Shown: one piece after another, positions 47,376-57,017 of the stretch
How positions within the stretch are numbered: position 1 is the stretch's first letter
Layout of the letters: each line of letters starts with the position of its first letter
DNA from: Corynebacterium renale
GTDB lineage: Bacteria; Actinomycetota; Actinomycetes; Mycobacteriales; Mycobacteriaceae
Length of the DNA: 64,000 nt
Assembly (NCBI RefSeq): GCF_002563965.1
Contig: NZ_PDJF01000001.1
Location: 1,550,001 to 1,614,000 of the forward strand
Reading direction: 5' to 3'
Translations under genes and position numbers: made by a program
The notes under the pieces: generated by a model
Seen by the model: only the letters and a program-made list of their open reading frames with translations
Told to the model about the DNA's origin: nothing
The model's database searches: none

Positions 47376-47482
47376 CTAAAATTAGGGAGTTGTGGTCAGT
47401 CGGTGCGCCGGAACGTAGAGCGGTTATAGCTCACTGGGAAAAGCGGATGACTGTTTGAGCCTTGTGAGGCTGCGAATCTCCC
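47376..47482 (+). ncRNA. Candidate structured small RNA
   Basis: A -10-like TAAAAT (47376-47381) is followed at once by GGGAG (47385-47389), which can pair with CTCCC (47478-47482). Inside, CAGTC (47397-47401) can pair with GACTG (47449-47453), GAGC with GCTC around ggttata, and AGCCT with AGGCT around TGTG. The result is a closed branched fold of about 98 nt, slightly tRNA-like, but without a proper T arm or anticodon arm. There is no poly-T tail. It lies in the gap before the convergent lipoprotein gene. Confidence 0.3.
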
Positions 47483-47485
47483 GGG

Positions 47486-48034
47486 CTAGTACATGTAGAC
47501 CGCCGCGCCCGCGCCACCGGTGCATACCAGATACGTCGGGTCGGGTTGGGTGCAGTCCATCTGATAGGACTGCCCGGTCACTGGGCTAACGGCGGTAATT
47601 GTCTGGGGGATGCGCTGCAGCACGCTGTCGTAAGTCGCGTTGAGACCATCGGTCAGTGTGCGCATGACCGCGCTCGCGAAATCGCAACTGGTGTTGTCAC
47701 CGGCCGCCACCACATTCAGGCCGAAACCGTCACCATTAATACATACCGTGGCCGAGTTGCCGTTGATAGTTGTGCGTGAGCCCGGCTGGACAGTGTAATC
47801 CAGTTCCGTTGTGGGTGGCGCAGGCACCGGAGAAGTGGGGCGTGATTCTACGGTCATCGTTGTGGTGTCCGGGGACGCATGTGTTGACGTGTGCGTTATG
47901 GTCGACGCCACCGTAGACGTCGTTTGCGCTGGGGTCTCGCCGTTGCAGGCGCTCAAGAAAAGTCCACTTGAGAGAACCGTGAGAGCGTACCACGCACTGG
48001 CGCGTCGGGATGCAGGAAAAGTAGCGTCAGCCAT
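47486..48034 (-). CDS. Secreted lipoprotein, unknown
   Basis: 182 residues from ATG 48034. The signal peptide ends in LSAC, a lipobox, followed by a Thr/Ser-rich linker and a small domain with four Cys (VCINGDGF, TSCDFA, MDCTQ, LVCTGG) that could form two disulfides. No family recognised with confidence. GGAAGGA lies 7 nt before the start; the frame is open 14 codons upstream. It is separated by about 55 nt from the stop of the next lipoprotein gene on the same strand. Confidence 0.75.
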   Translation of the reverse strand: MADATFPASRRASAWYALTVLSSGLFLSACNGETPAQTTSTVASTITHTSTHASPDTTTMTVESRPTSPVPAPPTTELDYTVQPGSRTTINGNSATVCINGDGFGLNVVAAGDNTSCDFASAVMRTLTDGLNATYDSVLQRIPQTITAVSPVTGQSYQMDCTQPDPTYLVCTGGAGAAVYMY

Positions 48035-48088
48035 AAAGAGATCCTTCCCGGGGAAGCATGTTCTATGTCCTAACAATACAGTGTCATG

Positions 48089-49159
48089 CTAGTTGCCTTC
48101 GCTAAATTCCAAACCGGTTGTGGTGTCTTGGACTACCCGGATATCCCGTTCTTGCGTACCTGCGTTGTCGCCGCCATAAATCACACGCGTTGTCCACGCC
48201 ACCTGGCCCCCGACTGGCAGCGGTTTGGTGAGGTCCAGGGTCAGCCGCCCGGTACTTGTCGTCGAAGAATCCGTAACCACCAATTGTCCAGAGGGCTCCT
48301 CCGCGGTGGATTCGGAACCAGGGGCGGCACTCAAATCCAGGGCACTCACGGCCGGGCGTTGCTCGACGGAAACGTCTAGCTCCACCCGGTTTCCGTCCAC
48401 AGATTTCAGGGTATACGTTGTTGTTTGCAGCAAGGTGGATTCACCGGTCACGCGGCTATCCACCTGCCATACCGCGCCGGTGCCAACGGCTTGGGTAGGG
48501 AAGACGATCGGCAGGTTGAGCATCCGCATAATCATGCCTTCGGTCAGTGCTCTGCCTTGTTCAGTCGCGGTAGCCGGGGCACCAAGACGAAGCGTAGATT
48601 GCTCGCCAGAGTTCAGGGCCCGCCAACCCACCAGGAAACCTTCAGCAGAATTAAGGGCCTCCTGATGTTGTGGGTCAGAAGAACGCGGAACGCCGACGCG
48701 AATTTCTACATCTCGGTCCGCCTCACGTTCTTGGACTGGGCTGTCGTCCGAGGCGGCCGCAGGTGCGCTGGCCGGCACGGTTGCCGCACGCAGGGGCAGG
48801 GTCACACTGTTGACATCACCGCCGGCGGGCGCCTCCCGGTTCACTGCGGAAGCAGCCAGGACCTGCTGATTGAAACCATCGGAGACTTTCACCGTGAACG
48901 CATGGCCTTGGGAATCCTCCGGTAATCCACCAGCTGCATCTTTGTACTCCAGTACGTGAGTGGGGTTCACGCCGGCGTCGATAAGCGTGACCTTGGGCGC
49001 GTCAACATCGGCGAGCGCTAGCCCATCCACCTCGGGGCCGGAAATGATCTCTTGGCGTTCCTCCTCCTGGGCGCAGGCGGACAGGCACAGCGCCGTGGCG
49101 GTGGCAAGCATTAATGCTGCCAGGCGGGTATAAGGACGACGGGAAGCGCGAAAAGTCAT
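48089..49159 (-). CDS. Lipoprotein of the DUF6263 type
   Basis: 356 residues from ATG 49159. The signal peptide ends in LSAC (lipobox), with an acidic spacer after it. The C-terminal two thirds has repeated amphipathic beta segments, including WQVDSRVTGESTLLQTTTYTLKSVDGNRVELDVSVEQRPA and GQLVVTDSSTTSTGRLTLDLTKPLPVGGQ, typical of DUF6263 lipoproteins. Function unknown. It is divergent from lspA, the enzyme that would process it, with 60 nt between the starts. The frame is open to 49273, but the signal peptide begins at 49159. Confidence 0.75.
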   Translation of the reverse strand: MTFRASRRPYTRLAALMLATATALCLSACAQEEERQEIISGPEVDGLALADVDAPKVTLIDAGVNPTHVLEYKDAAGGLPEDSQGHAFTVKVSDGFNQQVLAASAVNREAPAGGDVNSVTLPLRAATVPASAPAAASDDSPVQEREADRDVEIRVGVPRSSDPQHQEALNSAEGFLVGWRALNSGEQSTLRLGAPATATEQGRALTEGMIMRMLNLPIVFPTQAVGTGAVWQVDSRVTGESTLLQTTTYTLKSVDGNRVELDVSVEQRPAVSALDLSAAPGSESTAEEPSGQLVVTDSSTTSTGRLTLDLTKPLPVGGQVAWTTRVIYGGDNAGTQERDIRVVQDTTTGLEFSEGN

Positions 49160-49219
49160 GGGCACTAACTTACCGCCATGTGGCGTAAATGGCCCTGGGT
49201 AGGCCACAATAGTCCGGTG

Positions 49220-49753
49220 ATGGAATCTCAGGAGACTGCGCGCACAACGCACAAGCTGCCCACGCCACGCCATTATGTGGGAATGATGGCCGCCATAATC
49301 ATTATTGTTGCTGCCATTGACCAGGCCGTTAAAGCTCTGATGCTCAACTGGTTGAACCCAGGTGAGGTCGTTGCAGTTATCGGAGATTGGTTCCGCTTCC
49401 GCTTGCTTTTTAACCCCGGTGCGGCGTTTTCAATGGGCGAGAATTCCACGTGGTTATTCACCTGCATTCAAATCGCTTTCGTGGTGGGGGTATCCGTCTA
49501 CGCGCCGAAAGTCACCGAAAAGTGGCAGGCAGTAGGGCTTGCGATGATCGCCGGCGGCGCCTTGGGTAATCTTATCGACCGTCTTTTCCGTGAGCCGGCA
49601 TTCTTCATCGGTCATGTTGTGGATTACATTTCCGTGGGCAATTTTGCGGTATTCAATATCGCTGATGCGTCTATTACGTGCGGTGTTATTGTGTTTATCG
49701 TGGGTATTTTTATTGAAGGGCGTAGGGCAGGACACAACAACGGAGGTGCATAA
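49220..49753 (+). CDS. lspA: Prolipoprotein signal peptidase LspA
   Basis: 177 residues from ATG 49220. A four-segment aspartyl protease that cleaves lipoprotein signal peptides. The catalytic Asp pair is in GNLIDRLFR and [28 protein letters not shown] and [17 protein letters not shown] are family motifs. AATAGT (49208-49213) lies 6 nt before the ATG, suggesting a leaderless mRNA; ATG 49178 and GTG 49217 are alternatives. It is followed after 5 nt by the rluD-type gene. Confidence 0.93.
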   Translation: MESQETARTTHKLPTPRHYVGMMAAIIIIVAAIDQAVKALMLNWLNPGEVVAVIGDWFRFRLLFNPGAAFSMGENSTWLFTCIQIAFVVGVSVYAPKVTEKWQAVGLAMIAGGALGNLIDRLFREPAFFIGHVVDYISVGNFAVFNIADASITCGVIVFIVGIFIEGRRAGHNNGGA

Positions 49754-49758
49754 AGAAC

Positions 49759-50676
49759 ATGGGTGATTTCCGCAGCCTCCCTGTCCCAGAAGGTCTCGTC
49801 GGCATGCGCTTGGACGCCGCCTTGTCCAAACTTCTCGGGATTTCGCGTACCAGCGTCGCAGAGATTGCCGGGCAAGGTGATGTGCTTATCGACGGCCATC
49901 CGGCCCAAAAGTCCGCCCGCCTCGAAGCAGGATCGTGGATTGAGGTCACGATCCCTGCTGCTGAGCCCGTAGAAATTTTGCCCGAAGAAGTTGAGGGCAT
50001 GGATATCTTGTACTCCGACCCGGACATCATTGTGGTGAATAAGCCCGTTGGCGTGGCGGCACATCCTACCGTCGGGTGGGAAGGGCCTACCGTAGTCAGC
50101 GGTCTGGCGGCAGCCGGATTCCGCATTTCAACCTCGGGCCCGCCGGAGCGCAAGGGGATTGTCTCCCGCCTTGACGTCGGAACATCCGGGGCTATGGTTG
50201 TCGCAGCGTCTGAGCGTGCTTACTCGCTGCTTAAGCGGGCCTTCCGGGACCGTGAAGTGGCGAAAACCTACCATGCCTTGGTCCAGGGCCACCCTGATCC
50301 TTTCGAAGGGACAATCGACGCGCCTATTGGCCGGCATCCTTCTGCTGGGTGGCGGTTCGCGGTCACCACCGACGGTAAAGAAGCCATAACGCACTACACC
50401 ACTCTGGAAGCCTTCCCCGAGGCGACCCTGCTCAACGTCGAACTTGAGACTGGACGCACACACCAGATTCGCGTCCACATGTCTGCGCTAGGGCACCCTT
50501 GTGTGGGGGATCCAATGTACGGATCTGACCCTGCGCTAGGGCAGCGACTCGAACTCAACCGCCAGTGGTTGCATGCCTACAAACTGGGTTTCTACCACCC
50601 GGACGGCCACTGGGTGGAAGTTGAGGCGCCGTACCCCCAGGACCTAGCCCACGCATTGGAGATTATCCGCCGATGA
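49759..50676 (+). CDS. RluA/RluD family pseudouridine synthase
   Basis: 305 residues. An S4 RNA-binding domain (about 12-75) precedes the catalytic domain. The active-site Asp is in [14 protein letters not shown]; most relatives have HRLD, so the first residue differs. [26 protein letters not shown] is the second signature. It modifies uridines in 23S rRNA, as RluD or a relative; the target is not certain. GGAGGTG lies before ATG 49759, and the stop overlaps the next gene as ATGA. Confidence 0.9.
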   Translation: MGDFRSLPVPEGLVGMRLDAALSKLLGISRTSVAEIAGQGDVLIDGHPAQKSARLEAGSWIEVTIPAAEPVEILPEEVEGMDILYSDPDIIVVNKPVGVAAHPTVGWEGPTVVSGLAAAGFRISTSGPPERKGIVSRLDVGTSGAMVVAASERAYSLLKRAFRDREVAKTYHALVQGHPDPFEGTIDAPIGRHPSAGWRFAVTTDGKEAITHYTTLEAFPEATLLNVELETGRTHQIRVHMSALGHPCVGDPMYGSDPALGQRLELNRQWLHAYKLGFYHPDGHWVEVEAPYPQDLAHALEIIRR

Positions 50677-51266
50677 ACCGGTCGACGGTGCATGTATGGG
50701 CCGCGACGATCCTGATTATCCTTGTCGCACTTGTGGTGTGGGTGGCCTCTTTTGATACGCGCACGCACGCCAGTCCCGGTATTAACGGCGATACCGTAGG
50801 CATTGAGAATGGGGAATCACTAGATAGCTACGTTGCCCGTGCCGATGCCACTATGAAAGAGGCTGGCGCGGAAGAACGTTTTGCGTTAGTGACGTTCACT
50901 CGCCCCATCGATGCTGGTCACGCCGCTACGGTTCTAGGCGACGTCCAGCGCGTCTCTGCCGTGATTATCGGACGGGGAGCTCCCATCGCGTTACCCGAGC
51001 CCCTCGCAGGGGAGGGCCGGGACGCGGTCTTTCACCGTACGTTTAATGGTATTGGTCAGGCGCTGGGAACTGGGCAGTTCCCGGTCCCAGCCCCAGAGGA
51101 GATGACAGCCGTAGTGGTGTGGGACGGCGGAGCAGAGCTCCGGGAGCTGGCCAATAATGCGGAGGTTCTGGCGGTGGAAGCGTTGCCGCCCGATGCGGCG
51201 TGGGGCCAGTTCGGTATCCGGCCAGTCCCTATTCCGGGGGCAGCGGAATCGGTGCCAGGGGTGTAA
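50673..51266 (+). CDS. Single-pass membrane protein, unknown
   Basis: 197 residues. A membrane segment (about 7-26) with a short cytosolic start is followed by a mostly extracellular domain with [29 protein letters not shown] and [40 protein letters not shown]. The family has no known function but lies between the pseudouridine synthase and dnaE in corynebacteria (cg2345 by position). It is coupled to the preceding gene by a 4-nt overlap. Confidence 0.78.
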   Translation: MNRSTVHVWAATILIILVALVVWVASFDTRTHASPGINGDTVGIENGESLDSYVARADATMKEAGAEERFALVTFTRPIDAGHAATVLGDVQRVSAVIIGRGAPIALPEPLAGEGRDAVFHRTFNGIGQALGTGQFPVPAPEEMTAVVVWDGGAELRELANNAEVLAVEALPPDAAWGQFGIRPVPIPGAAESVPGV

Positions 51267-51345
51267 AACTCACATCGCGAATGTGTCCAGTGTGTTTATC
51301 AGGGTTGGGGGTACTCTTAGCGGGGGAGTGTTTAACTGATGTACC

Positions 51346-51504
51346 ATGGCGCGCATGACGACGCTAGAACCTCCCAGTACCAACCGTCGACCGGCACGCG
51401 GCCTTGGCCTCGTTCACTCCACACAAGGGCCGGTTGGACGGGCAATCATCTTGTGGATGGGGATCCTTGTGGTCCTGTGCGTTCTCATCGGACTGATCCT
51501 CTAA
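51346..51504 (+). CDS. 52-residue membrane protein
   Basis: A short gene: MARMTTLEPPSTNRRP, then RGLGLVHSTQGPVGR, and one strong membrane segment (IILWMGILVVLCVLIGLIL) at the end. The frame opens at ATG 51346 (ATG 51355 is the next choice) and closes at TAA 51502-51504. Basic residues precede the membrane helix, which fits an N-in tail-anchored protein. It may be a conserved corynebacterial small protein before dnaE; I cannot confirm it without a search. Confidence 0.5.
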   Translation: MARMTTLEPPSTNRRPARGLGLVHSTQGPVGRAIILWMGILVVLCVLIGLIL

Positions 51505-51530
51505 GCGCTCAACTAGAAGAGAGGCCACCG

Positions 51531-51548
51531 GAGAAGCAATTGCTTCTC
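51531..51548. repeat. Perfect 18-bp palindrome upstream of dnaE
   Basis: GAGAAGCAATTGCTTCTC is its own reverse complement. It lies between the small membrane gene and dnaE, 45 nt before the dnaE -10. As a hairpin it would have almost no loop, so a dimeric DNA-binding protein site is as likely as a terminator. Confidence 0.55.
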
Positions 51549-51592
51549 GACGGCACCTGACCAGCCTTTTTTCGCGGTTTTAAAACTTGGGC

Positions 51593-51598
51593 TACAGT
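51593..51598 (+). promoter_or_regulatory. -10 box (TACAGT) of dnaE, leaderless geometry
   Basis: TACAGT ends 7 nt before ATG 51606. No ribosome binding site is present. Confidence 0.5.
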
Positions 51599-51605
51599 GT
51601 GGTGC

Positions 51606-54600
51606 ATGGCCAAAAACTCCTCCTTCGTCCACCTGCACAACCACACCGAATTTTCCATGCTCGATGGCATGGCAAAAGTGGATATGTTGGCCGAAGAGGT
51701 AGTACGCCAGGGGATGCCAGCTGTCGGTATTACCGACCACGGAAACATGTACGGTTCCGATGCGTTTTACCGCAGGATGACGTCTGCCGGCGTGAAGCCG
51801 ATTATCGGTATCGAGGCGTACTTGGCGCCTGAGTCTCGCTTCAACAAGAACCGTGTGCGCTGGGGTGAGCCGCACCAGAAGTCCGACGACGTTTCTGCAT
51901 CGGGTGCGTATCTGCACCAGACGATGCTCGCTGAGAATGCTACTGGTCTAAAAAACCTGTTCTATCTTTCTTCCATGGCATCCTACGAAGGCCAGTTGGG
52001 TAAATGGCCACGTATGGATGCGGAACTCATCGCTGAGCGCAGTGAAGGCATCATTGCCACCACCGGATGCCCGTCTGGCGACGTCCAGACGCGCCTGCGT
52101 CTCGGACAGTTTGACCAAGCTCTCGAAGCTGCTGCGATGTGGCAGGACATTTACGGCAAGGATAATTATTTCCTCGAGTTGATGGACCACGGGCTAGACA
52201 TTGAAACCCGCGTGCGCAGTGAGCTTCTTGAGATTGGCCGCAAGCTCAACTTGCCGCCACTGGTGACTAATGACTGCCACTATGTTCTGGAATCGCAGGC
52301 TAAAGCCCACGAGGCGATGCTGTGCGTTCAGACCGGTAAAACGCTGCACGATCCTGACCGCTTCAAGTTTGACGGCACGGGATATTACATTAAGTCCGCT
52401 GAACAGATGCGCACGATTTTCGACGACATAGTTCCCGATGGTTGCGACAACACTCTGTGGATTGCAGAACGAGTAGGGGACTACGGCGAGATTTGGGAAT
52501 CTCATCCCCATGACCGTATGCCTATCGCCGACGTGCCTGAGGGCTACACGCCTACTACCTGGCTGCACCATGAGGTGATGGCCGGCTTGCAGGACCGTTT
52601 CCCTGGTAAGGATGTTCCGCAGGAATACATTGATCGTGCGGAGTATGAGATCAGTGTTATTGATATGAAGGGCTACCCTTCGTACTTTCTCATCGTCGCG
52701 GAGCTGATTAAGCACGCCCGCTCTGTGGGGATTCGTGTGGGACCTGGCCGTGGTTCTGCTGCAGGTGCGTTGGTCGCGTACGCGCTGACGATTACCAACA
52801 TCGACCCGATGGAACATGACCTCCTCTTTGAGAGGTTCTTGAACCCGGAGCGTCCCTCAGCGCCGGATATCGATATCGACTTTGACGACCGTCGTCGTGG
52901 CGAGATGATTCGTTACGCAGCCGAACGCTGGGGCGAGGACAAAATTGCACAGGTTATTACTTTCGGCACGGTGAAGACGAAGCAGGCGCTGAAAGACTCT
53001 GCTCGCGTGCAGTTCGGGCAGCCTGGTTACCAAATCGCTGACCGGATTACCAAGGAACTGCCACCAGCAATCATGGCGAAGGATATCCCGCTAAGCGGTA
53101 TCACTGACCCAGAGCACCCACGTTACGGCGAGGCAGGTGCGGTGCGCAGCCTCATCGAGACCGACCCTGATGTCCGCCAGATTTACGAGACCGCCCGTGG
53201 CCTCGAAGGCGTTGTCCGTCAGGCCGGTGTCCACGCGTGTGCCGTGATTATGGCTTCTGTTCCCCTGCTGGATCACATCCCAATGTGGAAGCGTGCAGCA
53301 GATGGCGCAATTATTACCGGCTGGGATTATCCCGCCTGTGAAGCCATCGGCCTGCTGAAGATGGACTTCCTGGGCTTGCGTAACTTGACGGTGATCGGTG
53401 ACGCCATCGAAAACATCAAGAAAAACCGTGGCGAGGATATCCACCTCGAAGAACTGACTACCGACGACGCCGGCGTATACGAGCTGCTGTCTCGTGGCGA
53501 TACCTTGGGTGTGTTCCAGCTCGACGGTGGTGGTATGCAGGAACTTCTCAAGCGCATGCAGCCTACGGGGTTCAACGATATTGTCGCGTCGCTTGCACTC
53601 TACCGCCCCGGCCCCATGGGCGTGAACGCTCACTGGGATTATGCCGATCGTAAGAATGGGCGGCAACCGATCACTCCGATTCACCCTGAGCTTGAAGAGC
53701 CACTCAAGGAGATCCTGGATGAGACCTACGGTCTGATCGTGTACCAGGAGCAGATCATGCGTATCTCCCAAAAGGTGGCAAACTACACGGCAGGCCAAGC
53801 AGATGGTTTCCGTAAAGCGATGGGTAAGAAGAAACCGGAAGTCCTGGCGAAGGAATTTGTCACTTTCGAAGCCGGAATGAAGGAAAATGGCTATTCCGAC
53901 GGCGCTATTAAAGCGCTGTGGGAGACCATTGAGCCATTCGCGTCGTACGCGTTTAACAAATCACACGCTGCAGGCTATGGTCTGGTGTCCTTCTGGACCG
54001 CGTACTTGAAGGCACACTACGCGCCGGAGTACATGGCTGCGCTACTCTCGTCGGTGGCGTCGAACAAGGATAAGTCTGCAATTTACCTGTCGGACTGCCG
54101 TCACCTTGGGATTCAGGTGCTGTCTCCGGATGTCAATGAGTCCGAAAATGACTTTATGGCCGTCGGCAACGATATCCGTTTCGGCCTTGGCGCTATTCGC
54201 AATGTGGGCCACGAAGTTGTGGAATCGATCGTCGAAACGCGGCAAACCAAGGGTGACTTCAAAGACTTTGGTGACTACCTAGAAAAGATTGACCTCCTGC
54301 CCTGTAATAAGCGCATCACCGAATCGCTGATTAAAGCAGGTGCCTTCGATTCTTTGGGGCATCCGCGTAAGGGTTTGATGCTTATCCACGAGGACGCTGT
54401 AGATGCGGTGACCTCTACTAAGAAGGCTGCGGACAAGGGACAGTTCGACCTCTTCGCTGGTTTGACTGGTGATGATGCCGAAGGCGTGGACAATGTGTTC
54501 GCAATCGAGGTCCCTGATACCGAGTGGGACCGCAAACACAAGCTCGCAGTCGAGCGCGAAATGCTCGGATTGTACGTGTCCGGCCACCCGCTTGATGGCT

Positions 54601-55169
54601 TCGAGGAGGCGATTGCGGCTCAAACCGATACGCCAATCACCACCGTCGTGAGTGGCGAAATGCGACATGGCCAGGAAGTAATCATCGGTGGCATTATTTC
54701 CGGTGTGGACCGCAGGTTCTCCAAGAAGGATGGTTCGCCGTGGGCGATTGTCACGGTAGAAGACCACAACGGTGCTTCCTGCGAGCTTCTGGTATTTAAC
54801 CGCGTCTACGCTCTGGTTGCATCCCAGATCGTCGAAGACAACATCATCATCGCCAAAGCCACGATCTCCATACGCGACGATCGCATGAGCCTGTTCTGTA
54901 ACGACCTCCAAGTCCCTGACCTGGGCGCTGGTAACGGGCAGGGTCTTCCGCTGCGGTTGACGCTGCGCACCGAGCAATGCACGCCAGAAAATATCAAGCT
55001 GTTAAAGGACGTTTTGCTTGCTAACCACGGCGAGTCTGACGTCTACCTCAACCTCATTAATGGTGACCAGAAAGCGCTCATGGTGCTCGGCGAACACCTC
55101 CGCGTTAACCGCACTGGTTCGCTGATGGGGGACCTCAAAGCCACCATGGGGCCGGGGATCCTGGGCTGA
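51606..55169 (+). CDS. dnaE: DNA polymerase III alpha subunit DnaE
   Basis: 1187 residues, the replicative C-family polymerase. The N-terminal PHP domain ([25 protein letters not shown]) provides the proofreading nuclease in actinobacteria. The polymerase active site has [16 protein letters not shown] and PDIDIDFDD; tandem helix-hairpin-helix and an OB-fold ([30 protein letters not shown]) follow. GTG 51597 is in frame three codons upstream, but ATG 51606 fits the family start ([11 protein letters not shown]). Confidence 0.96.
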   Translation: MAKNSSFVHLHNHTEFSMLDGMAKVDMLAEEVVRQGMPAVGITDHGNMYGSDAFYRRMTSAGVKPIIGIEAYLAPESRFNKNRVRWGEPHQKSDDVSASGAYLHQTMLAENATGLKNLFYLSSMASYEGQLGKWPRMDAELIAERSEGIIATTGCPSGDVQTRLRLGQFDQALEAAAMWQDIYGKDNYFLELMDHGLDIETRVRSELLEIGRKLNLPPLVTNDCHYVLESQAKAHEAMLCVQTGKTLHDPDRFKFDGTGYYIKSAEQMRTIFDDIVPDGCDNTLWIAERVGDYGEIWESHPHDRMPIADVPEGYTPTTWLHHEVMAGLQDRFPGKDVPQEYIDRAEYEISVIDMKGYPSYFLIVAELIKHARSVGIRVGPGRGSAAGALVAYALTITNIDPMEHDLLFERFLNPERPSAPDIDIDFDDRRRGEMIRYAAERWGEDKIAQVITFGTVKTKQALKDSARVQFGQPGYQIADRITKELPPAIMAKDIPLSGITDPEHPRYGEAGAVRSLIETDPDVRQIYETARGLEGVVRQAGVHACAVIMASVPLLDHIPMWKRAADGAIITGWDYPACEAIGLLKMDFLGLRNLTVIGDAIENIKKNRGEDIHLEELTTDDAGVYELLSRGDTLGVFQLDGGGMQELLKRMQPTGFNDIVASLALYRPGPMGVNAHWDYADRKNGRQPITPIHPELEEPLKEILDETYGLIVYQEQIMRISQKVANYTAGQADGFRKAMGKKKPEVLAKEFVTFEAGMKENGYSDGAIKALWETIEPFASYAFNKSHAAGYGLVSFWTAYLKAHYAPEYMAALLSSVASNKDKSAIYLSDCRHLGIQVLSPDVNESENDFMAVGNDIRFGLGAIRNVGHEVVESIVETRQTKGDFKDFGDYLEKIDLLPCNKRITESLIKAGAFDSLGHPRKGLMLIHEDAVDAVTSTKKAADKGQFDLFAGLTGDDAEGVDNVFAIEVPDTEWDRKHKLAVEREMLGLYVSGHPLDGFEEAIAAQTDTPITTVVSGEMRHGQEVIIGGIISGVDRRFSKKDGSPWAIVTVEDHNGASCELLVFNRVYALVASQIVEDNIIIAKATISIRDDRMSLFCNDLQVPDLGAGNGQGLPLRLTLRTEQCTPENIKLLKDVLLANHGESDVYLNLINGDQKALMVLGEHLRVNRTGSLMGDLKATMGPGILG

Positions 55170-55170
55170 T

Positions 55171-55266
55171 GTGCTCGACGATTCTGTCGGGCTTTCGGTG
55201 GAGAATCAACGTTTGATCGATGCCGTTTTGTCTTCGGTTACCGCTCCTGAAAGCTCCATGTACTGA
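55171..55266 (+). CDS. Possible 31-residue ORF just after dnaE
   Basis: GTG 55171 begins one base after the dnaE stop and closes at 55264-55266: MLDDSVGLSVENQRLIDAVL followed by SSVTAPESSMY. The length and tight spacing suggest either a coupled microprotein or the remains of a longer gene. No ribosome binding site beyond the dnaE end, no known family. Confidence 0.2.
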   Translation: MLDDSVGLSVENQRLIDAVLSSVTAPESSMY

Positions 55267-55324
55267 CACTACAGACAGTGGTGGAAACAAATGCACCAAA
55301 GATTGCGTTGGAGGTAAAGGGTAC

Positions 55325-55480
55325 ATGAATAGTAATAAAAAGTCAGAGAAATACACTCCGGGCCCAATTTCAGCAGCTCAACTTCTGCTCAACCGCGAAA
55401 AAGAAGGGAAGGCGACAATCCCTATTCCTGACCGCGTTCGCAAAATGGCAGCGTACGGCGAGGGTTCAAAAATCGCATAG
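55325..55480 (+). CDS. Small basic protein, unknown
   Basis: 51 residues from ATG 55325: MNSNKKSEKYTPGPISAAQL, then LLNREKEGKATIPIPDRVRK and MAAYGEGSKIA. Rich in Lys/Glu, soluble, no membrane segment. GGAGGTAA is well placed before the ATG, so this start is preferred over the open frame from 55220. The conserved-looking IPIPDRVRKMA stretch suggests a real protein; function unknown. A hairpin (55548-55570) follows. Confidence 0.6.
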   Translation: MNSNKKSEKYTPGPISAAQLLLNREKEGKATIPIPDRVRKMAAYGEGSKIA

Positions 55481-55547
55481 GCGCGGGCAGGAGTATCCGC
55501 TCTGCTGTCGACGCTGAAGAGAGCGAATCATCTGACACGGATACATT

Positions 55548-55574
55548 GAGGCTCGGGATACCCGAGCCTCTTGT
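55548..55574 (+). terminator. Hairpin after the small basic protein gene
   Basis: GAGGCTCGGG (55548-55557) and CCCGAGCCTC (55561-55570) pair perfectly around ATA. The tail is only TTG, so termination strength is uncertain. Confidence 0.6.
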
Positions 55575-55643
55575 GAATACGTAGGCATCGTAAGTGTCTG
55601 AATATAATTCCCTAGCAAAGTTCCCGAAATGGACTGAGCTGTC

Positions 55644-55649
55644 TACAAT
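55644..55649 (+). promoter_or_regulatory. -10 box (TACAAT) of the MetE-like gene
   Basis: TACAAT lies 66 nt before GTG 55715, giving a leader of about 58 nt. A GTCTA overlaps it; this is half of the TAGAC-N6-GTCTA site of the methionine repressor McbR, but the other half is missing. Confidence 0.45.
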
Positions 55650-55714
55650 GGTTCGGGATTGCAGACTTTGCGTCCCCGGAGCCCCGGTGTTACAGCTATA
55701 GAGAAGGAGAGACT

Positions 55715-56920
55715 GTGTCAGTCGATCACATCCGTACTACCCACGTGGGTTCTTTGCCACGCACCCCAGAGCTGCTGGATGCGAACCTCAAGCGCGCTGC
55801 TGGTGACATCACCGAGGAGCAGTTCTTTGAGATTCTGCAGAAGTCCGTGGATGAGGTCGTCAAGCGCCAGGTAGACCTAGGCATTGATATCGTCAACGAA
55901 GGCGAATACGGTCACGTGACCTCCGGTGCTGTCGACTACGGCGCATGGTGGAATTACATCTTCACCCGCCTCGGTGGCCTGACAATGACTGACGAAGACC
56001 GTTGGGCAAACCAGGACATCGTCCGCTCTACTCCGGGCAACATTCAGCTGACCTCGTTTGCTGACCGCCGTGACCGCGTGAAGTTTAACGAGGCCTACAG
56101 CGACCCCGACTCCGGTATCTTCACCGGACGGGCAGCAGTGGGCAATCCCAAGTTCACCGGGGAAATCACTTACATCGGCCAGAAGGAAGTAGACACCGAC
56201 GTCGAACTTCTGAAGAACGCCATGAACGCGGCCGGAGTTAAGGACGGCTTCGTTGCTGCTATTTCCCCAGGTTCCGCAGCGCGCCTCAAGGACGAGTTCT
56301 ACGGCGACGACACCGCTGTGGTCAACGCTGCAGCCAAGGCCCTGCACCACGAGTACAAGGCAATTACCGACGCCGGCCTGACCGTCCAGCTCGACGCTCC
56401 TGACTTGGCAGAAGCGTGGGACCAGATTAACCCAGAGCCCACCATCGAGGATTACCGCGCATGGATCCGCATCCGGATCGACGCAATCAACGATGCTCTC
56501 AAGGGGCTTCCTAAGGAGCAGACCCGTCTCCACATTTGCTGGGGTTCCTGGCACGGTCCGCACACCACCGACGTTCCATTCGGTGACATCATCGAGGAGA
56601 TTCTGCGCGCTGAAGTCGGTGCCTACTCCTTCGAAGGTGCCTCCCCACGCCACGCACACGAATGGCGTGTCTGGCAGGAACACACTCTGCCTGAGGGCAC
56701 TTTGATCTACCCAGGCGTTATCTCGCACTCGATGAACGCCGTTGAGCACCCACGTCTGGTCGCTGACCGCATCGTTCAGTTCGCTGAACTCGTCGGCCCG
56801 GAGCGCGTTGTTGCATCGACTGACTGCGGTCTCGGTGGCCGCCTGCATCACCAGATTGCATGGGCAAAGCTGGAATCGCTCGTCGAAGGCGCACGCATCG
56901 CATCCCGCGAGCTCTTCTAA
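55715..56920 (+). CDS. Cobalamin-independent methionine synthase-like protein (MetE C-domain only)
   Basis: 401 residues, equal to the catalytic C-terminal half of MetE. It has TTHVGSLPR at the start, the Asp substrate contact in LDAPDLAEAWD, and zinc-ligand candidates in RLHICWGSWHGP (His, Cys) and ASTDCGLGGR (Cys). Stand-alone members of this family in actinobacteria may take methyl groups from donors other than methyltetrahydrofolate, since the N-terminal folate-tail domain is absent. The true donor and acceptor are unknown. GTG 55715 follows GAAGGAGA. Confidence 0.85.
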   Translation: MSVDHIRTTHVGSLPRTPELLDANLKRAAGDITEEQFFEILQKSVDEVVKRQVDLGIDIVNEGEYGHVTSGAVDYGAWWNYIFTRLGGLTMTDEDRWANQDIVRSTPGNIQLTSFADRRDRVKFNEAYSDPDSGIFTGRAAVGNPKFTGEITYIGQKEVDTDVELLKNAMNAAGVKDGFVAAISPGSAARLKDEFYGDDTAVVNAAAKALHHEYKAITDAGLTVQLDAPDLAEAWDQINPEPTIEDYRAWIRIRIDAINDALKGLPKEQTRLHICWGSWHGPHTTDVPFGDIIEEILRAEVGAYSFEGASPRHAHEWRVWQEHTLPEGTLIYPGVISHSMNAVEHPRLVADRIVQFAELVGPERVVASTDCGLGGRLHHQIAWAKLESLVEGARIASRELF

Positions 56921-56929
56921 ACCCAGAGC

Positions 56930-56977
56930 AAAAAGGGCAGGCCCTCGGACTCGAATCCGAGGGCCTGCCCTTTGCTT
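56930..56977. terminator. Strong bidirectional terminator after the MetE-like gene
   Basis: An 18-bp perfect stem: AAAGGGCAGGCCCTCGGA (56932-56949) with its inverse (56956-56973) around a 6-nt loop, with A before and T after. It serves the convergent gene at 57018 as well. Confidence 0.95.
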
Positions 56978-57017
56978 ATCACTAGGCGCGGGGAGAATCC
57001 CCGCCAACCTAATTTTT

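Noticed and set aside
47405..47482. tRNA gene
   Set aside because: A D-arm-like segment is present, but the T loop lacks TTCRA and the acceptor ends do not pair, so it is not a tRNA.
55637..55649. McbR operator upstream of the MetE-like gene
   Set aside because: Only the GTCTA half is present; the TAGAC half at the right spacing is missing.
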